From NCBI RefSeq assembly GCF_934560975.1, contig NZ_CAKTFO010000003.1, forward strand, positions 124,001 to 188,000: a DNA stretch of 64,000 nt, given 5' to 3'. The notes under the pieces are model-generated. The model ran no database searches, had not been told where the DNA came from, and saw only the letters and a program-made list of their open reading frames with translations. Made by a program: the position numbers and the translations under genes. This DNA is from an uncultured Sphingomonas sp. Its GTDB lineage: Bacteria > Pseudomonadota > Alphaproteobacteria > Sphingomonadales > Sphingomonadaceae. Shown here in pieces: positions 17,422 to 25,460 of this stretch. The first letter of the stretch is position 1. Each line of letters begins with the position of its first letter.

Positions 17422-17872
17422 GTCCCACCCATGCGCTCTACTGGACCCTCGCTCGGCCTGGCCGCCCGAATGTCCGTGCCCCCGCGCCTTCAGCGCCCCC
17501 AAGGCATGCTCGCTACCGCGTCCGCATCGCCGAATGTGGTGCAGCCTATGATGCAATAGGTGGCGGTTCCATATGTAACGGAAGCCATAGCCCGTAATCG
17601 CCGTCCCCGGCCGTGCGCATGTCGCGCCGAATAAGTCCGAAGTTGCGGAACCCTCTATTCAGGGGCAATCCTTTAGTGCGATTTGGCACCCGATGGGCGT
17701 GGTTCCGCAACGGCATGCCCGACCAAGGGGGAGGGGGCGGGCTACTCCGCATTCTCCATTGAGATCCGGTCCGCCTAGGCTGGACATGTGCCGCCATGAC
17801 AAGCGCATCCATGATGGTCAGTGCAGGCGCGGAACGATCAGTGACTCGGGTGCATCGGCGGCAGGTGGCGCA
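17422..17872. promoter_or_regulatory. 451-bp divergent intergenic region between two glycosyltransferase genes
   Basis: No convincing gene in either direction. It must hold the promoters for the leftward GT4-gmd pair and the rightward GT4. It includes a perfect 11-bp inverted repeat (17642-17652 and 17701-17711), described separately, and a relatively AT-rich patch around 17560-17620. No confident -35/-10 pair was found on either strand. Confidence 0.6.
17642..17711. repeat. Perfect 11-bp inverted repeat GTTGCGGAACC / GGTTCCGCAAC
   Basis: Left arm 17642-17652, right arm 17701-17711, separated by 48 bp. The arm-to-arm distance centre to centre is 59 bp, between five and six helical turns. The arms lie about midway between two divergent polysaccharide genes, which suits a pair of regulator-binding sites or a large stem-loop. 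The function is inferred from location only. Confidence 0.6.
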
Positions 17873-19009
17873 ATGACGCGGCACTGGGCGCTAAACGGTC
17901 GGTTCCTCGGCCAATCGCGCACTGGCGTGCAGCGTTATGCATGGGAAATCCTGCACGAACTCGATCGCCATCTGGCGGAAAGGCATGGGCTGGCGGACCA
18001 ACTTGCCATTGACCTTGTGGTGCCGCCGGACGTCGAGGCGTTGCCGCGCCTGCACGCCATCCGAACCTGCCGCACCAGCGCCGGTCGCGGCCACCTGTGG
18101 GAGCAGGCGGTGCTGCCGCTCCACGCCCGCAATGGCCTGATCAGCCTGACCAACACCGGGCCGCTGCTTGTCCGCAAGCACATCCTTTGCATCCACGACC
18201 TCAACACGCGCAGCTTTCCTCAAAGCTATTCGCGGTCGTTTCGCTGGCTCTATCGCCTGCTGATGCCGGCGCTTGGCCGCTCGGCGAGGACAGTGACGAC
18301 GGTGTCGCATTACTCCGCCGGCCAATTGGCTGCACATGGCGTCTGCCGCCGGGACAAGATCATCGTCGTGCCCAACGGGCATGAGCATGTCCGGCAATGG
18401 ACGCCACAGCATACGGAAGCATCCGCGAAGCTGGCGGGCCGCGACACGATCGTCCTGATCGGCAGCCCGGCGCCGCACAAGAATGTGGGCATCGTCCTGA
18501 GCCTGGCCGGGCGGCTGGAGGCGGCCGGGTTGCGCGTCGCCTTGGTCGGCCATGCCGATCCGGGCGTATTCCGGGGGGCGGGCGCGAGCCACGCCGCCAA
18601 CGTGCATCATCTGGGCCGGCTGCCCGATCCGGCGCTGGCCGCCTTGCTCCGCGACGGGCTGTGCCTGGCGTTTCCCTCCTTCGTGGAAGGGTTCGGCCTG
18701 CCGCCGCTGGAAGCGATGGCGGTCGGCTGCCCGGTGGTCACATCGGATCGCACGAGTTTGCCGGAAGTGTGCGAAAGTGCAGCCTTATATGCCTCGCCTG
18801 ACGATCCGGAAGCGTGGTTCAACAGCCTCCTGCAACTCCGCCACGATCCTGCCTTGCGTGATGCTCTCGTCGCGCGCGGGCGGGCACAGGCGATGCGTTT
18901 TACCTGGAGCCGTTCGGCGCTGCTCTACCTCCATACCATGGCGGTAGCGGACGGATGGGCCGGCGAGCGGGTGGCCGATGCCTCACCACTGCGCTGCGGC
19001 GTAGGCTAG
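17873..19009 (+). CDS. Glycosyltransferase family 4
   Basis: A 378-residue GT-B glycosyltransferase. The N-terminal domain has the GQSRTGVQRYAWEIL acceptor-side motif (13-27) often seen in mannosyl- and rhamnosyl-transferases of exopolysaccharide clusters. The donor domain has VVPNGHE, IGSPAPHKNV and the E-x7-E motif EGFGLPPLE near residues 272-280. The ATG at 17873 is chosen because homology-like sequence begins at MTRHWALNGR; longer in-frame readings from 17693 are unlike protein. It is divergent from the other GT4 and gmd; together they look like a split polysaccharide cluster. The sugar is unknown. Confidence 0.9.
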   Translation: MTRHWALNGRFLGQSRTGVQRYAWEILHELDRHLAERHGLADQLAIDLVVPPDVEALPRLHAIRTCRTSAGRGHLWEQAVLPLHARNGLISLTNTGPLLVRKHILCIHDLNTRSFPQSYSRSFRWLYRLLMPALGRSARTVTTVSHYSAGQLAAHGVCRRDKIIVVPNGHEHVRQWTPQHTEASAKLAGRDTIVLIGSPAPHKNVGIVLSLAGRLEAAGLRVALVGHADPGVFRGAGASHAANVHHLGRLPDPALAALLRDGLCLAFPSFVEGFGLPPLEAMAVGCPVVTSDRTSLPEVCESAALYASPDDPEAWFNSLLQLRHDPALRDALVARGRAQAMRFTWSRSALLYLHTMAVADGWAGERVADASPLRCGVG

Positions 19010-19028
19010 GGCGGGGACAAGACGGCCT

Positions 19029-19697
19029 TCAGCGGTCGGCCAGGGGGGAGCCGTCATAATCGCGCAGGAGGGCGGCGACATCGTCATACAGCGCCACCGC
19101 GCCGGCCCCTTGCAGCGCATCGTCCGAAAACTTGCCTGAGCGGAGACCGATCGCCGCAATCCCGCATTTCCGTGCGGCTTCGATATCATAGGGCGTGTCG
19201 CCCACCGCCATCACCTGCTCCGGCGACAGCGGCGCGATCTTGGTGAGCGCGGTTGCAAAGATGTCGGGCGCAGGCTTGGTATTCTCCACATCGTCGGCGC
19301 TGGTCGTCGCGGCGACCAGCTTTCGAACGTCGAGCAGGTCGAGATAATGGTCGAGCTCCGCTTTGGACGCCGACGACGCCAGCACCACTTGCTGGCCGGC
19401 CGCATGGACCCGCTGCAGCAGGTCGGACGCGCCGGGAAATGGCTGTATGTCGTTAAGAAATTTGGACTTGAACACCGCACCATGGGCTTCGCCCAGCTGC
19501 TCCTGTTCCTGTTCGGGCATGCCGGGCAGCAGGGTGGGAACCAGCATGTCGGTGCCCTTGCCGATCTGATCATGGATCACCTGCCGATCAAACCGCGCGC
19601 CGATCCCGGCGAACGCCTCTTCCCAGGCGATTACATGTTGGTCGTTGCTGTCGACCAGGGTGCCGTCGATGTCGAACAGAACAGCCTTGATGGGCAT
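19029..19697 (-). CDS. HAD-superfamily hydrolase (beta-phosphoglucomutase-like)
   Basis: A 222-residue phosphatase or phosphomutase. Motif I is DIDGTLVD with nucleophile D9 and acid/base D11; motif II is in VVLASSASK, and motif IV in MAVGDTPYDIEAA. A helical cap lies between residues 20 and 85. Candidates are phosphoglycolate or 2-deoxyglucose-6-phosphate-type sugar-phosphate phosphatases. The ATG at 19697 has GAAAGG upstream and starts right at the domain, preferred to an upstream in-frame ATG at 19730. A possible stress-type promoter precedes it (19737-19761). Confidence 0.88.
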   Translation of the reverse strand: MPIKAVLFDIDGTLVDSNDQHVIAWEEAFAGIGARFDRQVIHDQIGKGTDMLVPTLLPGMPEQEQEQLGEAHGAVFKSKFLNDIQPFPGASDLLQRVHAAGQQVVLASSASKAELDHYLDLLDVRKLVAATTSADDVENTKPAPDIFATALTKIAPLSPEQVMAVGDTPYDIEAARKCGIAAIGLRSGKFSDDALQGAGAVALYDDVAALLRDYDGSPLADR

Positions 19698-19736
19698 GAT
19701 GGCCTTTCGGGAATGTCGGGGTTTGATCACGCCGAC

Positions 19737-19761
19737 AGCGATTGCCCGAGCGGAGAGTTCC
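19737..19761 (-). promoter_or_regulatory. Possible EcfG-type promoter for the HAD gene
   Basis: Read on the minus strand: GGAAC, 16 bp, CGCT. The alphaproteobacterial general-stress sigma factor EcfG recognises GGAAC-N16/17-CGTT; here the -10 element has one mismatch. The -10 element lies about 40 bp before the ATG at 19697, the same geometry as the two better sites in this window. Confidence 0.35.
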
Positions 19762-19773
19762 CGTTGCGTGAAA

Positions 19774-19790
19774 CGCTACCAACGGTAGCG
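19774..19790. repeat. Short perfect stem-loop CGCTACC-AAC-GGTAGCG
   Basis: A 7-bp stem with a 3-nt loop in the gap between the divergent HAD and response-regulator genes. It could be an operator or an RNA hairpin; no U-tract follows it. Confidence 0.35.
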
Positions 19791-19872
19791 CCGCCGACCT
19801 TTGCCAAAACTTGCAGGGAGATGAACCCATGACCGGCCTTGTTGGTTAACCTGCATCAAGGAGGTAAGCGCA

Positions 19873-20223
19873 ATGTGCCATGTGCTTGTGATCGAAGACG
19901 AATGGGTGATCGCCGAGCAGGTCGCAGAGATCGCGCGCGCGTCCGGCGCGACCTCGATCGATACGGCGGACAATCAGGAGGAGGCGGTGGATGCGGCGCG
20001 AGCGCACGTGCCCGACATCATCCTGTCGGACGTCAGACTGGTCCATGGAACCGGGCCGATGGCCGTTCAAGCGATCCAGGCGCATCATGGGCCGATCCCG
20101 GTGATCTTCATCACGGGATCGCCGGATGAGTGCCAGCCGTGCAACCCGCCCGGCATCATCCTGAGCAAGCCCATCGACGAACGCGCGGTGACCGAAGCGT
20201 TCCGGCGGATGGCTCCGCTGTAA
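19873..20223 (+). CDS. Single-domain response regulator (receiver only)
   Basis: A CheY-like receiver of 116 residues without an output domain. Acidic pocket D9, phospho-acceptor D53 (LSDVRL), T81 and K99 are all in place. It resembles stand-alone receivers that relay phosphate in alphaproteobacterial stress or light signalling. The start ATG has AAGGAGGT upstream, an almost perfect ribosome site. No kinase is adjacent; a HWE-type kinase occurs at 50990-52057 but the link is speculative. It lies directly upstream of a CsbD stress protein. Confidence 0.9.
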   Translation: MCHVLVIEDEWVIAEQVAEIARASGATSIDTADNQEEAVDAARAHVPDIILSDVRLVHGTGPMAVQAIQAHHGPIPVIFITGSPDECQPCNPPGIILSKPIDERAVTEAFRRMAPL

Positions 20224-20313
20224 CGATCGAATTTGGGCGCGGAAGCCTGCCGATGTTTTCAATGGTTTGTGTGCCGCCTTGCGCATCCTGTCGCACGCAG
20301 GCCGAGCGGCATA

Positions 20314-20338
20314 GGAACGACCAGGCCGGCTGATGGTT
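20314..20338 (+). promoter_or_regulatory. Candidate EcfG-type general stress promoter for csbD-like gene
   Basis: GGAAC at 20314-20318, a 16-bp spacer, and GGTT at 20335-20338. This fits the GGAAC-N16/17-CGTT pattern of the alphaproteobacterial general stress response with one change. It would put transcription start about 35 bp before the ATG at 20381. CsbD proteins are typical members of that regulon. Confidence 0.55.
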
Positions 20339-20380
20339 GTTAGCTGCGTTGGATCAAACACTTACCGTAAGGAGCGTGAC

Positions 20381-20563
20381 ATGGGTGAGTTTACGGACAA
20401 AGTCAGCGCTGCCGGCAACAAGCTTGCGGGCAAGATCAAGGAAGGTATCGGCCAGGCAAGCGGCGACGAGCAGCTGGAGGCCGAAGGCGATGCCCAGCAG
20501 CTCAAGGGTACCGGCCAGGACGTGAAGGGCAGCGTCAAGGGCGCGCTGGGCGATAAGATCTGA
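20381..20563 (+). CDS. CsbD-family stress protein
   Basis: A 60-residue hydrophilic, Gly/Lys/Glu-rich protein of the CsbD family, induced by general stress in many bacteria; the biochemical role is unknown. The typical repeats are visible: KLAGKIKEGIGQASGDEQLEAEGDAQQ and a second GxGQDVKGSVKGALGDK-type half. AAGGAG lies upstream of the ATG at 20381. A candidate stress promoter precedes it and an intrinsic terminator follows. Confidence 0.93.
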   Translation: MGEFTDKVSAAGNKLAGKIKEGIGQASGDEQLEAEGDAQQLKGTGQDVKGSVKGALGDKI

Positions 20564-20568
20564 TGAAG

Positions 20569-20596
20569 AGAGGGGCGGCATTGCCGCCCTTTTCTC
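20569..20596 (+). terminator. Intrinsic terminator after csbD-like gene
   Basis: GGGCGGC (20573-20579), a 3-nt loop, GCCGCCC (20583-20589), then TTTT. A strong stem followed by a U-tract just after the csbD stop. It lies immediately before the lipoprotein gene, so that gene needs readthrough or its own promoter. Confidence 0.75.
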
Positions 20597-20607
20597 GTGG
20601 AGGCGCA

Positions 20608-20958
20608 ATGCGGACTTTCTCCACCATATTTGCCGCGAGCCTTTGCCTGTGCGCATGCGCTGGGCCAAAGGAGCAGGCCGGTGCGGCGCAGGACGAGGCG
20701 GCTGCCAATGCTGCCGGCATTGCCTATAACGGCGAAGGGCCGGCGGAGCGCATCGGGCGGGCGGAAGATCGCGCCGACCGTGCCGCCGCCGACGCACGCG
20801 ACGCACAGGCCGACGCGCTGAAGGATCAGCGTCGCGTCATCCGATCCCGTGCCGATGCCGAGGCGGACAAGCTTGAGGATCAGGCCAGGGCGATCCGTGC
20901 CGCAGCCCGGGACAAGTCCGATCAGCTTGACCAGCAGGTCAAGGCGTTGCGGCAATAG
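20608..20958 (+). CDS. Small putative lipoprotein, Asp/Ala/Arg-rich helix
   Basis: A 116-residue protein. The N-terminus MRTFSTIFAASLCLCACAG looks like a lipoprotein signal with the lipid-carrying cysteine at residue 17, although the -2 cysteine makes the lipobox unusual. The mature part is a long, highly charged helix with repeated Asp-Arg-Ala units (AEDRADRAAADARDAQAD), probably a coiled coil in the periplasm. GGAGG precedes the ATG at 20608; the in-frame ATG at 20563 would read through the terminator region and destroy the signal. Function unknown; adjacency to CsbD suggests a stress role. Confidence 0.7.
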   Translation: MRTFSTIFAASLCLCACAGPKEQAGAAQDEAAANAAGIAYNGEGPAERIGRAEDRADRAAADARDAQADALKDQRRVIRSRADAEADKLEDQARAIRAAARDKSDQLDQQVKALRQ

Positions 20959-21295
20959 TTCGGTTTTTCAGCACGTTGCCCTAAGGTCTTGGGCCGGCTT
21001 GGCAGCCCCAGCTGTCGCTAGACACCAAGGCTGGCCAGACCGCACGGGTCGTTCCCGAACAGGCTTGGCGGCGGCTTGTTCAGTTGTTTTGGCTGGTGCG
21101 AGCTGTCCTGCTGATGTGGGATCCCATCCATCGGTCGGTACTGGACAGTCCAAAGCCTGGGGGATCACCCTTGCGCCTCCCGGGCTCCCGCCGCCGCGGG
21201 AGCATTATTCTCCATTCTAGCAAAGGGTCGCTGACTGGCGCGACCGCCTGTTGCTGTAAGCGGCCGAGCGCCGGCTTGCAGATAGCGGTCCGGAC
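20959..21295. other. Intergenic stretch without a gene
   Basis: About 340 bp between the convergent lipoprotein gene and the aldo/keto reductase. I see no protein-like reading frame. It contains a perfect 8-bp stem with a 4-nt loop at 21184-21203 (GCTCCCGC/GCGGGAGC), which may stop transcription from the left, and otherwise nothing I can name. Confidence 0.6.
21184..21203 (+). terminator. Candidate terminator hairpin
   Basis: GCTCCCGC, loop CGCC, GCGGGAGC, followed on the plus strand by ATTATTCT. Stable stem but a poor U-tract; placed between convergent genes. Confidence 0.45.
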
Positions 21296-22282
21296 TTACC
21301 GGTCGATGCTGGCCATGGAGGCTTGCGGGTAGCGCAGGCCCTCGGCTGCGTCTGGCGGCAATATGGCGTCGATCTGCCGCAGGTCGGCCTCGCTCAGCGT
21401 GACGTCGAGCGCGCCGAGATTGTCTTCCAGATAGGTGCGCCGCTTGGTGCCGGGGATCGGCACGATGTCCTCGCCCTGCCGCAGCACCCAGGCGAGCGCC
21501 AATTGCGCCGGTGTGCAGCCCTTGTTCGCGGCCATCGTCCCGATGGCGGCGACCAGGTCCAGGTTGCGGGCAAAGGCATTGCCCTGGAACCGGGGATGGT
21601 TGCGGCGGCTGTCGTCCTCCGCCAGGTCCTCGGGCGATGTGAATTGGCCGGTCAGGAAGCCGCGGCCGAGCGGGCTGTAGGGAACGAAACCGATGCCGAG
21701 TTCGCGGCAGGTGGGCAGGATTTCCGCCTCCACATCGCGGCTCCACAGCGAATATTCGGTCTGGAGCGCGCTGATCGGGTGGACGGCATGCGCGCGGCGG
21801 ATCGTGGCGGGCGCGGCTTCCGACAGGCCGAGATACTTGACCTTGCCCGCCGTTACCAACTCCGCCATTGCGCCGACCGTGTCCTCGATCGGCACTTCGG
21901 GATCGACACGGTGCTGGTAATATAGGTCGATCACCGCCAGGCCGGTGCGGCGCAGGCTGGCGTCGCAGGCCTGACGGACATAATCGGGGCGGCCGTTCAC
22001 GCCCTGGAAACTGCCGTCCGTACCGCGTACATTGCCGAACTTGGTCGCGACCACGACCCATTCCGGCCGTTCCCGAACGACCCGGCCCACCAATTCCTCG
22101 TTGCTGCCCATGCCGTACATGTCGGCTGTGTCGAGAAAGGTGACGCCGAGATCGAGCGCGCGGTTGATGGTGGCGACCGCCTCGCCCTCGTCACGGCTGC
22201 CGTAGAAATCGGACATGCCCATGCAGCCGAGGCCGAGCATGGACACTTCCAGGCCTTGTTGGCCGAGCTTGCGGGTCTGCAT
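21296..22282 (-). CDS. Aldo/keto reductase (YhdN/AKR13-like)
   Basis: A 328-residue NADPH-dependent reductase of broad aldehyde or ketone specificity. Catalytic residues are D51, Y56, K81 and H124 (in FLDTADMYG, VATKFG, YYQHRVDP). The GLGCMGMSDFYG N-terminus and the QTEYSLWSRD segment place it with the AKR12/13 group, such as IolS-like and pyridoxal reductase-like enzymes. It starts 35 bp after the stop of the next upstream aldo/keto reductase on the same strand, so the two are likely one transcript. Confidence 0.92.
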   Translation of the reverse strand: MQTRKLGQQGLEVSMLGLGCMGMSDFYGSRDEGEAVATINRALDLGVTFLDTADMYGMGSNEELVGRVVRERPEWVVVATKFGNVRGTDGSFQGVNGRPDYVRQACDASLRRTGLAVIDLYYQHRVDPEVPIEDTVGAMAELVTAGKVKYLGLSEAAPATIRRAHAVHPISALQTEYSLWSRDVEAEILPTCRELGIGFVPYSPLGRGFLTGQFTSPEDLAEDDSRRNHPRFQGNAFARNLDLVAAIGTMAANKGCTPAQLALAWVLRQGEDIVPIPGTKRRTYLEDNLGALDVTLSEADLRQIDAILPPDAAEGLRYPQASMASIDR

Positions 22283-22317
22283 GGCACGTCTCCTTTAATG
22301 TGGCACGGTGTTCGGGG

Positions 22318-23322
22318 TCAGCGGGGCAGGGCGGCATCCGGGTGGAGGATGCTCTCCGCCCGCAGATCCTCCCAGAAGGCGGCGGGGATCTTCGCCCGCA
22401 GCGCCGCATGGTCGGCCAGCATGTGGCTGGCGCTGGCGGTGCCGACGATCAGCGCGGAGGCGACGTCGGGCGCCAGGCTGAACTGCAATGCGGCGGCGAC
22501 CACATCGACGCCGTGCCGCCCGGCGATGGCGCGCAACGTCTCCAATCGCACCCTTTTGTCGTCTGGGATCAGCGTATTGCCTTCGCCATAATTGTAGCGC
22601 GGCGCACCGCCCAGAAAGCCGGCGTTGAGCGCCGACCCGACCACGAAACTGACCCCCTTTTCGCGTGCCTTTGGAAATACTTGCTCCACCGCGTTGGCAT
22701 GATCCACAAGGGAATATTGGCTGGCAAGGAGGTGCACGTCGCTGTCCGCGACTTCCAGGCAGCGCAGGATCGGTTGCGGGCAGTTCACCCCCATGCCCCA
22801 GCCGTCGATCACCCCCTGCTCGCGCAGGCGGGTCAGCGCCGGAAAGGCACCCTGTTCGGCGATGGGCCACAGCGCCTCCCAATCGTCGGGCAGGTAGGCA
22901 TTATCGGGCGACAGATCATGGACGAACACGATGTCCAGCCGATCCAGGCCGAGGCGCTGCAAGCTGTCCTCGATCGAGCGCAGCACCCCGTCGGCACTGT
23001 AGTCGAAATGCGGCGTGTTGGGGGATGTGGTGAACGGGAAATATCTGGCGGCCTGATTGTCGCGGCTGGCGCGCAGCAGCTTGCCGACCTTGGACGAGAT
23101 CACGAACTCGTGCCGGGGCTTGCGTGCCAGGAACCGGCCGAAGCGCCGTTCCGCCAGGCCCAGGCCGTACCAGGGCGACACGTCGAAATAGCGCACGCCC
23201 GCATCCCAGGCGGCGGACAAGGTCGCGTCAGCCTGCTCGTCGGTGGCGAACTGGAACTCGTTGCCGATCGCCACCCCGCCGAGGCCGAAATCGTGTGGAG
23301 GACGGTAACGTTGCGCAGCCAT
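22318..23322 (-). CDS. Aldo/keto reductase (D-threo-aldose dehydrogenase-like)
   Basis: A 334-residue oxidoreductase of the aldo/keto family. The tetrad is D47, Y52, K78 and H135, with the FVHDL sequence typical of D-threo-aldose 1-dehydrogenase (L-fucose dehydrogenase) relatives. The region AARYFPFTTSPNTPHFDYSADG between the K and H motifs is a subgroup marker. It resembles the protein at 13449-14462. Substrate could be fucose, arabinose or pyridoxal; sequence alone cannot decide. The first gene of a two-gene minus-strand unit. Confidence 0.92.
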   Translation of the reverse strand: MAAQRYRPPHDFGLGGVAIGNEFQFATDEQADATLSAAWDAGVRYFDVSPWYGLGLAERRFGRFLARKPRHEFVISSKVGKLLRASRDNQAARYFPFTTSPNTPHFDYSADGVLRSIEDSLQRLGLDRLDIVFVHDLSPDNAYLPDDWEALWPIAEQGAFPALTRLREQGVIDGWGMGVNCPQPILRCLEVADSDVHLLASQYSLVDHANAVEQVFPKAREKGVSFVVGSALNAGFLGGAPRYNYGEGNTLIPDDKRVRLETLRAIAGRHGVDVVAAALQFSLAPDVASALIVGTASASHMLADHAALRAKIPAAFWEDLRAESILHPDAALPR

Positions 23323-23549
23323 GGGTGAAGTCCTTCGTGATCGCGATGGTTAACAACCCGGAACCCCCGCCCAAGTATCCGCCAGCCGAACCGTTCTCGC
23401 GCAATGTCCGCTGCGGCGAAATGCAGTCCTCACCCATGTTGTGGCGCACGATGCGGCTTCCACTACCTGCGCCACAGGACAAGGCCTGCACAGGGGGCGC
23501 CGGATGGTGGATCGGGACCGAACGACACGCGGAGGCGAGGACTCCTATC

Positions 23550-24079
23550 ATGGGGATGCAGGATCGCCCTCCCGCCGCGCCGAAGGGCGGTTTGCGGGAA
23601 GGGCCGCTGGTGACGGATCAGGTGCCGGCCGCGATCGGGATCATCCGCGCTCGACCGCCAAGATCTTTTCCCACCCGATCCATCCGATGCTGGTGCCGTT
23701 TCCGATCGCGTTCCTGACCGGCGCGTTCGTGACGGACATCATCTACGCCCGCAGCGAAAACCTGCTGTGGCAATATTTCTCCATCTGGCTGATCACGGCC
23801 GGGCTGATCGCGGGCGCGCTTGCGGCGGTGGCGGGGTTCATCGACTATTTCGGGGACCGGCGCGTGCGCAAGGCGCGTCCGGCGACGCCGCACATGCTGC
23901 TCAACGTCCTGGCCATGGTGCTGTCGCTGATAAACGCCTTCGTCCACAGCCGTGACGGCTGGACCGCGGTGATGCCGCAGGGCCTGATCCTGTCGGGTGT
24001 CGTGAGCGTCATTCTGGTGGTCAGCGCCTGGCTGGGCGGATCGCTCACCTACCGTCACGGCGTGGGTGTCGCGCGATGA
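23550..24079 (+). CDS. DUF2231 inner-membrane protein, probable frameshift near the N-terminus
   Basis: From about 23652 the reading frame encodes a DUF2231 domain: SHPIHPMLVPFPIAFLTG, then four transmembrane helices, ending at 24079. In that frame no sensible start exists (only 23441 and 23504, giving an Arg/Gly-rich leader with poor third-position GC). Another frame beginning ATG at 23550 (MGMQDRPPAAPKGG) has good third-position GC up to about 23648, then loses it. The two pieces join if one base is missing near 23647-23651 (CCGCGCTCG). DUF2231 proteins often accompany PQQ-type sugar dehydrogenases, as here: the next gene overlaps by 4 bp. Either a mutation or an assembly error. Confidence 0.75.
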
Positions 24080-25446
24080 TCCGCGTCGCCATCAAAGCCG
24101 GCCCGGCGCTGGCCATGCTCGCCCTCGGCCTGTCCGCATGCAGCGATCCGCCGTTTGACGAAACCAAGCAGGTCGGCGCAAACCCGCTGCTGCCCGAGCC
24201 GAAGCAGTATCTGTTGCCGCCCATCAAGGTCTCCCCGGGTGAAGGTTGGAAGCCGGGGCAGACGCCGACCGTCGCCGCGGGCCTTCAGATCAAGGCGCTC
24301 GCCACCGGGCTGCAGCACCCACGCATGGTCTATGTCCTGCCCAACGGCGACGTGTTGGCGGTGCAGGCCAAGTCGCCCCCGCCCGAGCCGGTGAAGCGGC
24401 CCAAGGACCCGATCGTCGCCCTGGTGAAGAACAAGGCCACCGCTTTCCCCGGCGGACCCAAGGCGGCGAGCCGGATCACACTGATCCGCGATGCCGACGG
24501 CGACGGCACGCCCGAAGTGCAGGTGACCTTGCTCGATCATCTGAACTCGCCGTTCGGCGTCGTGTGGATCGACAACAATCTGTACGTCGCCAACACGGAC
24601 GCGGTGGTGCGCTATTCCTTTGTGCCCGGCCAGACCCGCATCACCGCGCCGGGGCAGGTGCTGACGCCATTGCCCGGCGGCCCGATCGACCATCACTGGA
24701 CCAAGAGCCTGACGGTCAGCCCCGACGGCCAGCGGCTCTACGCTACCGTCGGCTCGAACAGCAACATCACGGAAAACGGGATGGAGGCGGAAAGAGGCCG
24801 CGCCGGCGTGTGGGAGATTGACCGCGCGACCGGCCGCGCGCGCGAGTTCGCCACCGGCTTGCGCAATCCCAACAGTCCGCATTTCTATCCCGGAACCAAC
24901 ACTTTGTGGGTGGTTGTGAACGAACGGGATGAATTGGGCCCGCACCTGGTTCCCGACTATCTCACGTCGGTCCGGGATGGCGGCTTCTATGGCTGGCCGT
25001 ACAGCTATTATGGCCAGCACGTCGATCCGCGCGTGCGCCCGCAACGCCCCGACATGGTCGCGCGCGCCATCAAGCCGGATTATGCGCTGGGCAGCCATGT
25101 CGCGGCGCTCGGCTTGACCTTCTACGACGCGGATGCGCTGCCGGCTCACTACCGGGGTGGCGCCTTTATCGGCGAGCATGGCAGCTGGGACCGCTACAGT
25201 CCGTCCGGCTACAAGGTCGCCTTTGTTCCGTTCCGCGACGGCCGTCCGGCCGGGATGGTGGAGGATGTGGTCACGGGCTTCCTGGATCGAAAGCGGGGAC
25301 GGACGTTCGGCCGCCCGGTCGGACTGGCGGTGGACCGCACGGGCGCGCTGCTGATCGCGGACGATGTCGGCAATACGGTGTGGCGGGTCACGGCGACGGG
25401 CGCGCCGGTCAGGCCGCCGGCGGGGGCAGGGGCGGCCGCTCGCTGA
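24076..25446 (+). CDS. PQQ-type sugar dehydrogenase, L-sorbosone dehydrogenase-like lipoprotein
   Basis: A periplasmic six-bladed beta-propeller dehydrogenase of 456 residues. The signal MIRVAIKAGPALAMLALGLSAC ends in a lipobox with C22. Propeller landmarks include HPRMVYVLPNGDVL, SPFGVVWIDNNLYVANTD and IGEHGSWDR, plus the DGGFYGWPYSYYG segment of the sorbosone/glucose dehydrogenase (GDH-B-like) family. It would oxidise an aldose and pass electrons through PQQ to a cytochrome. The ATG overlaps the DUF2231 stop. PQQ biosynthesis genes are not in the window. Confidence 0.9.
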   Translation: MIRVAIKAGPALAMLALGLSACSDPPFDETKQVGANPLLPEPKQYLLPPIKVSPGEGWKPGQTPTVAAGLQIKALATGLQHPRMVYVLPNGDVLAVQAKSPPPEPVKRPKDPIVALVKNKATAFPGGPKAASRITLIRDADGDGTPEVQVTLLDHLNSPFGVVWIDNNLYVANTDAVVRYSFVPGQTRITAPGQVLTPLPGGPIDHHWTKSLTVSPDGQRLYATVGSNSNITENGMEAERGRAGVWEIDRATGRAREFATGLRNPNSPHFYPGTNTLWVVVNERDELGPHLVPDYLTSVRDGGFYGWPYSYYGQHVDPRVRPQRPDMVARAIKPDYALGSHVAALGLTFYDADALPAHYRGGAFIGEHGSWDRYSPSGYKVAFVPFRDGRPAGMVEDVVTGFLDRKRGRTFGRPVGLAVDRTGALLIADDVGNTVWRVTATGAPVRPPAGAGAAAR

Positions 25447-25460
25447 CCCGCCCCGACAGG

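Noticed and set aside
23355..23385. Third EcfG-like element (GGAAC) before the DUF2231 gene
   Set aside because: GGAAC is present but no CGTT- or GGTT-like element follows at 16-17 bp.
23550..23717. Programmed frameshifting in the DUF2231 gene
   Set aside because: No slippery heptamer and no downstream pseudoknot was seen; mutation or sequence error is simpler.
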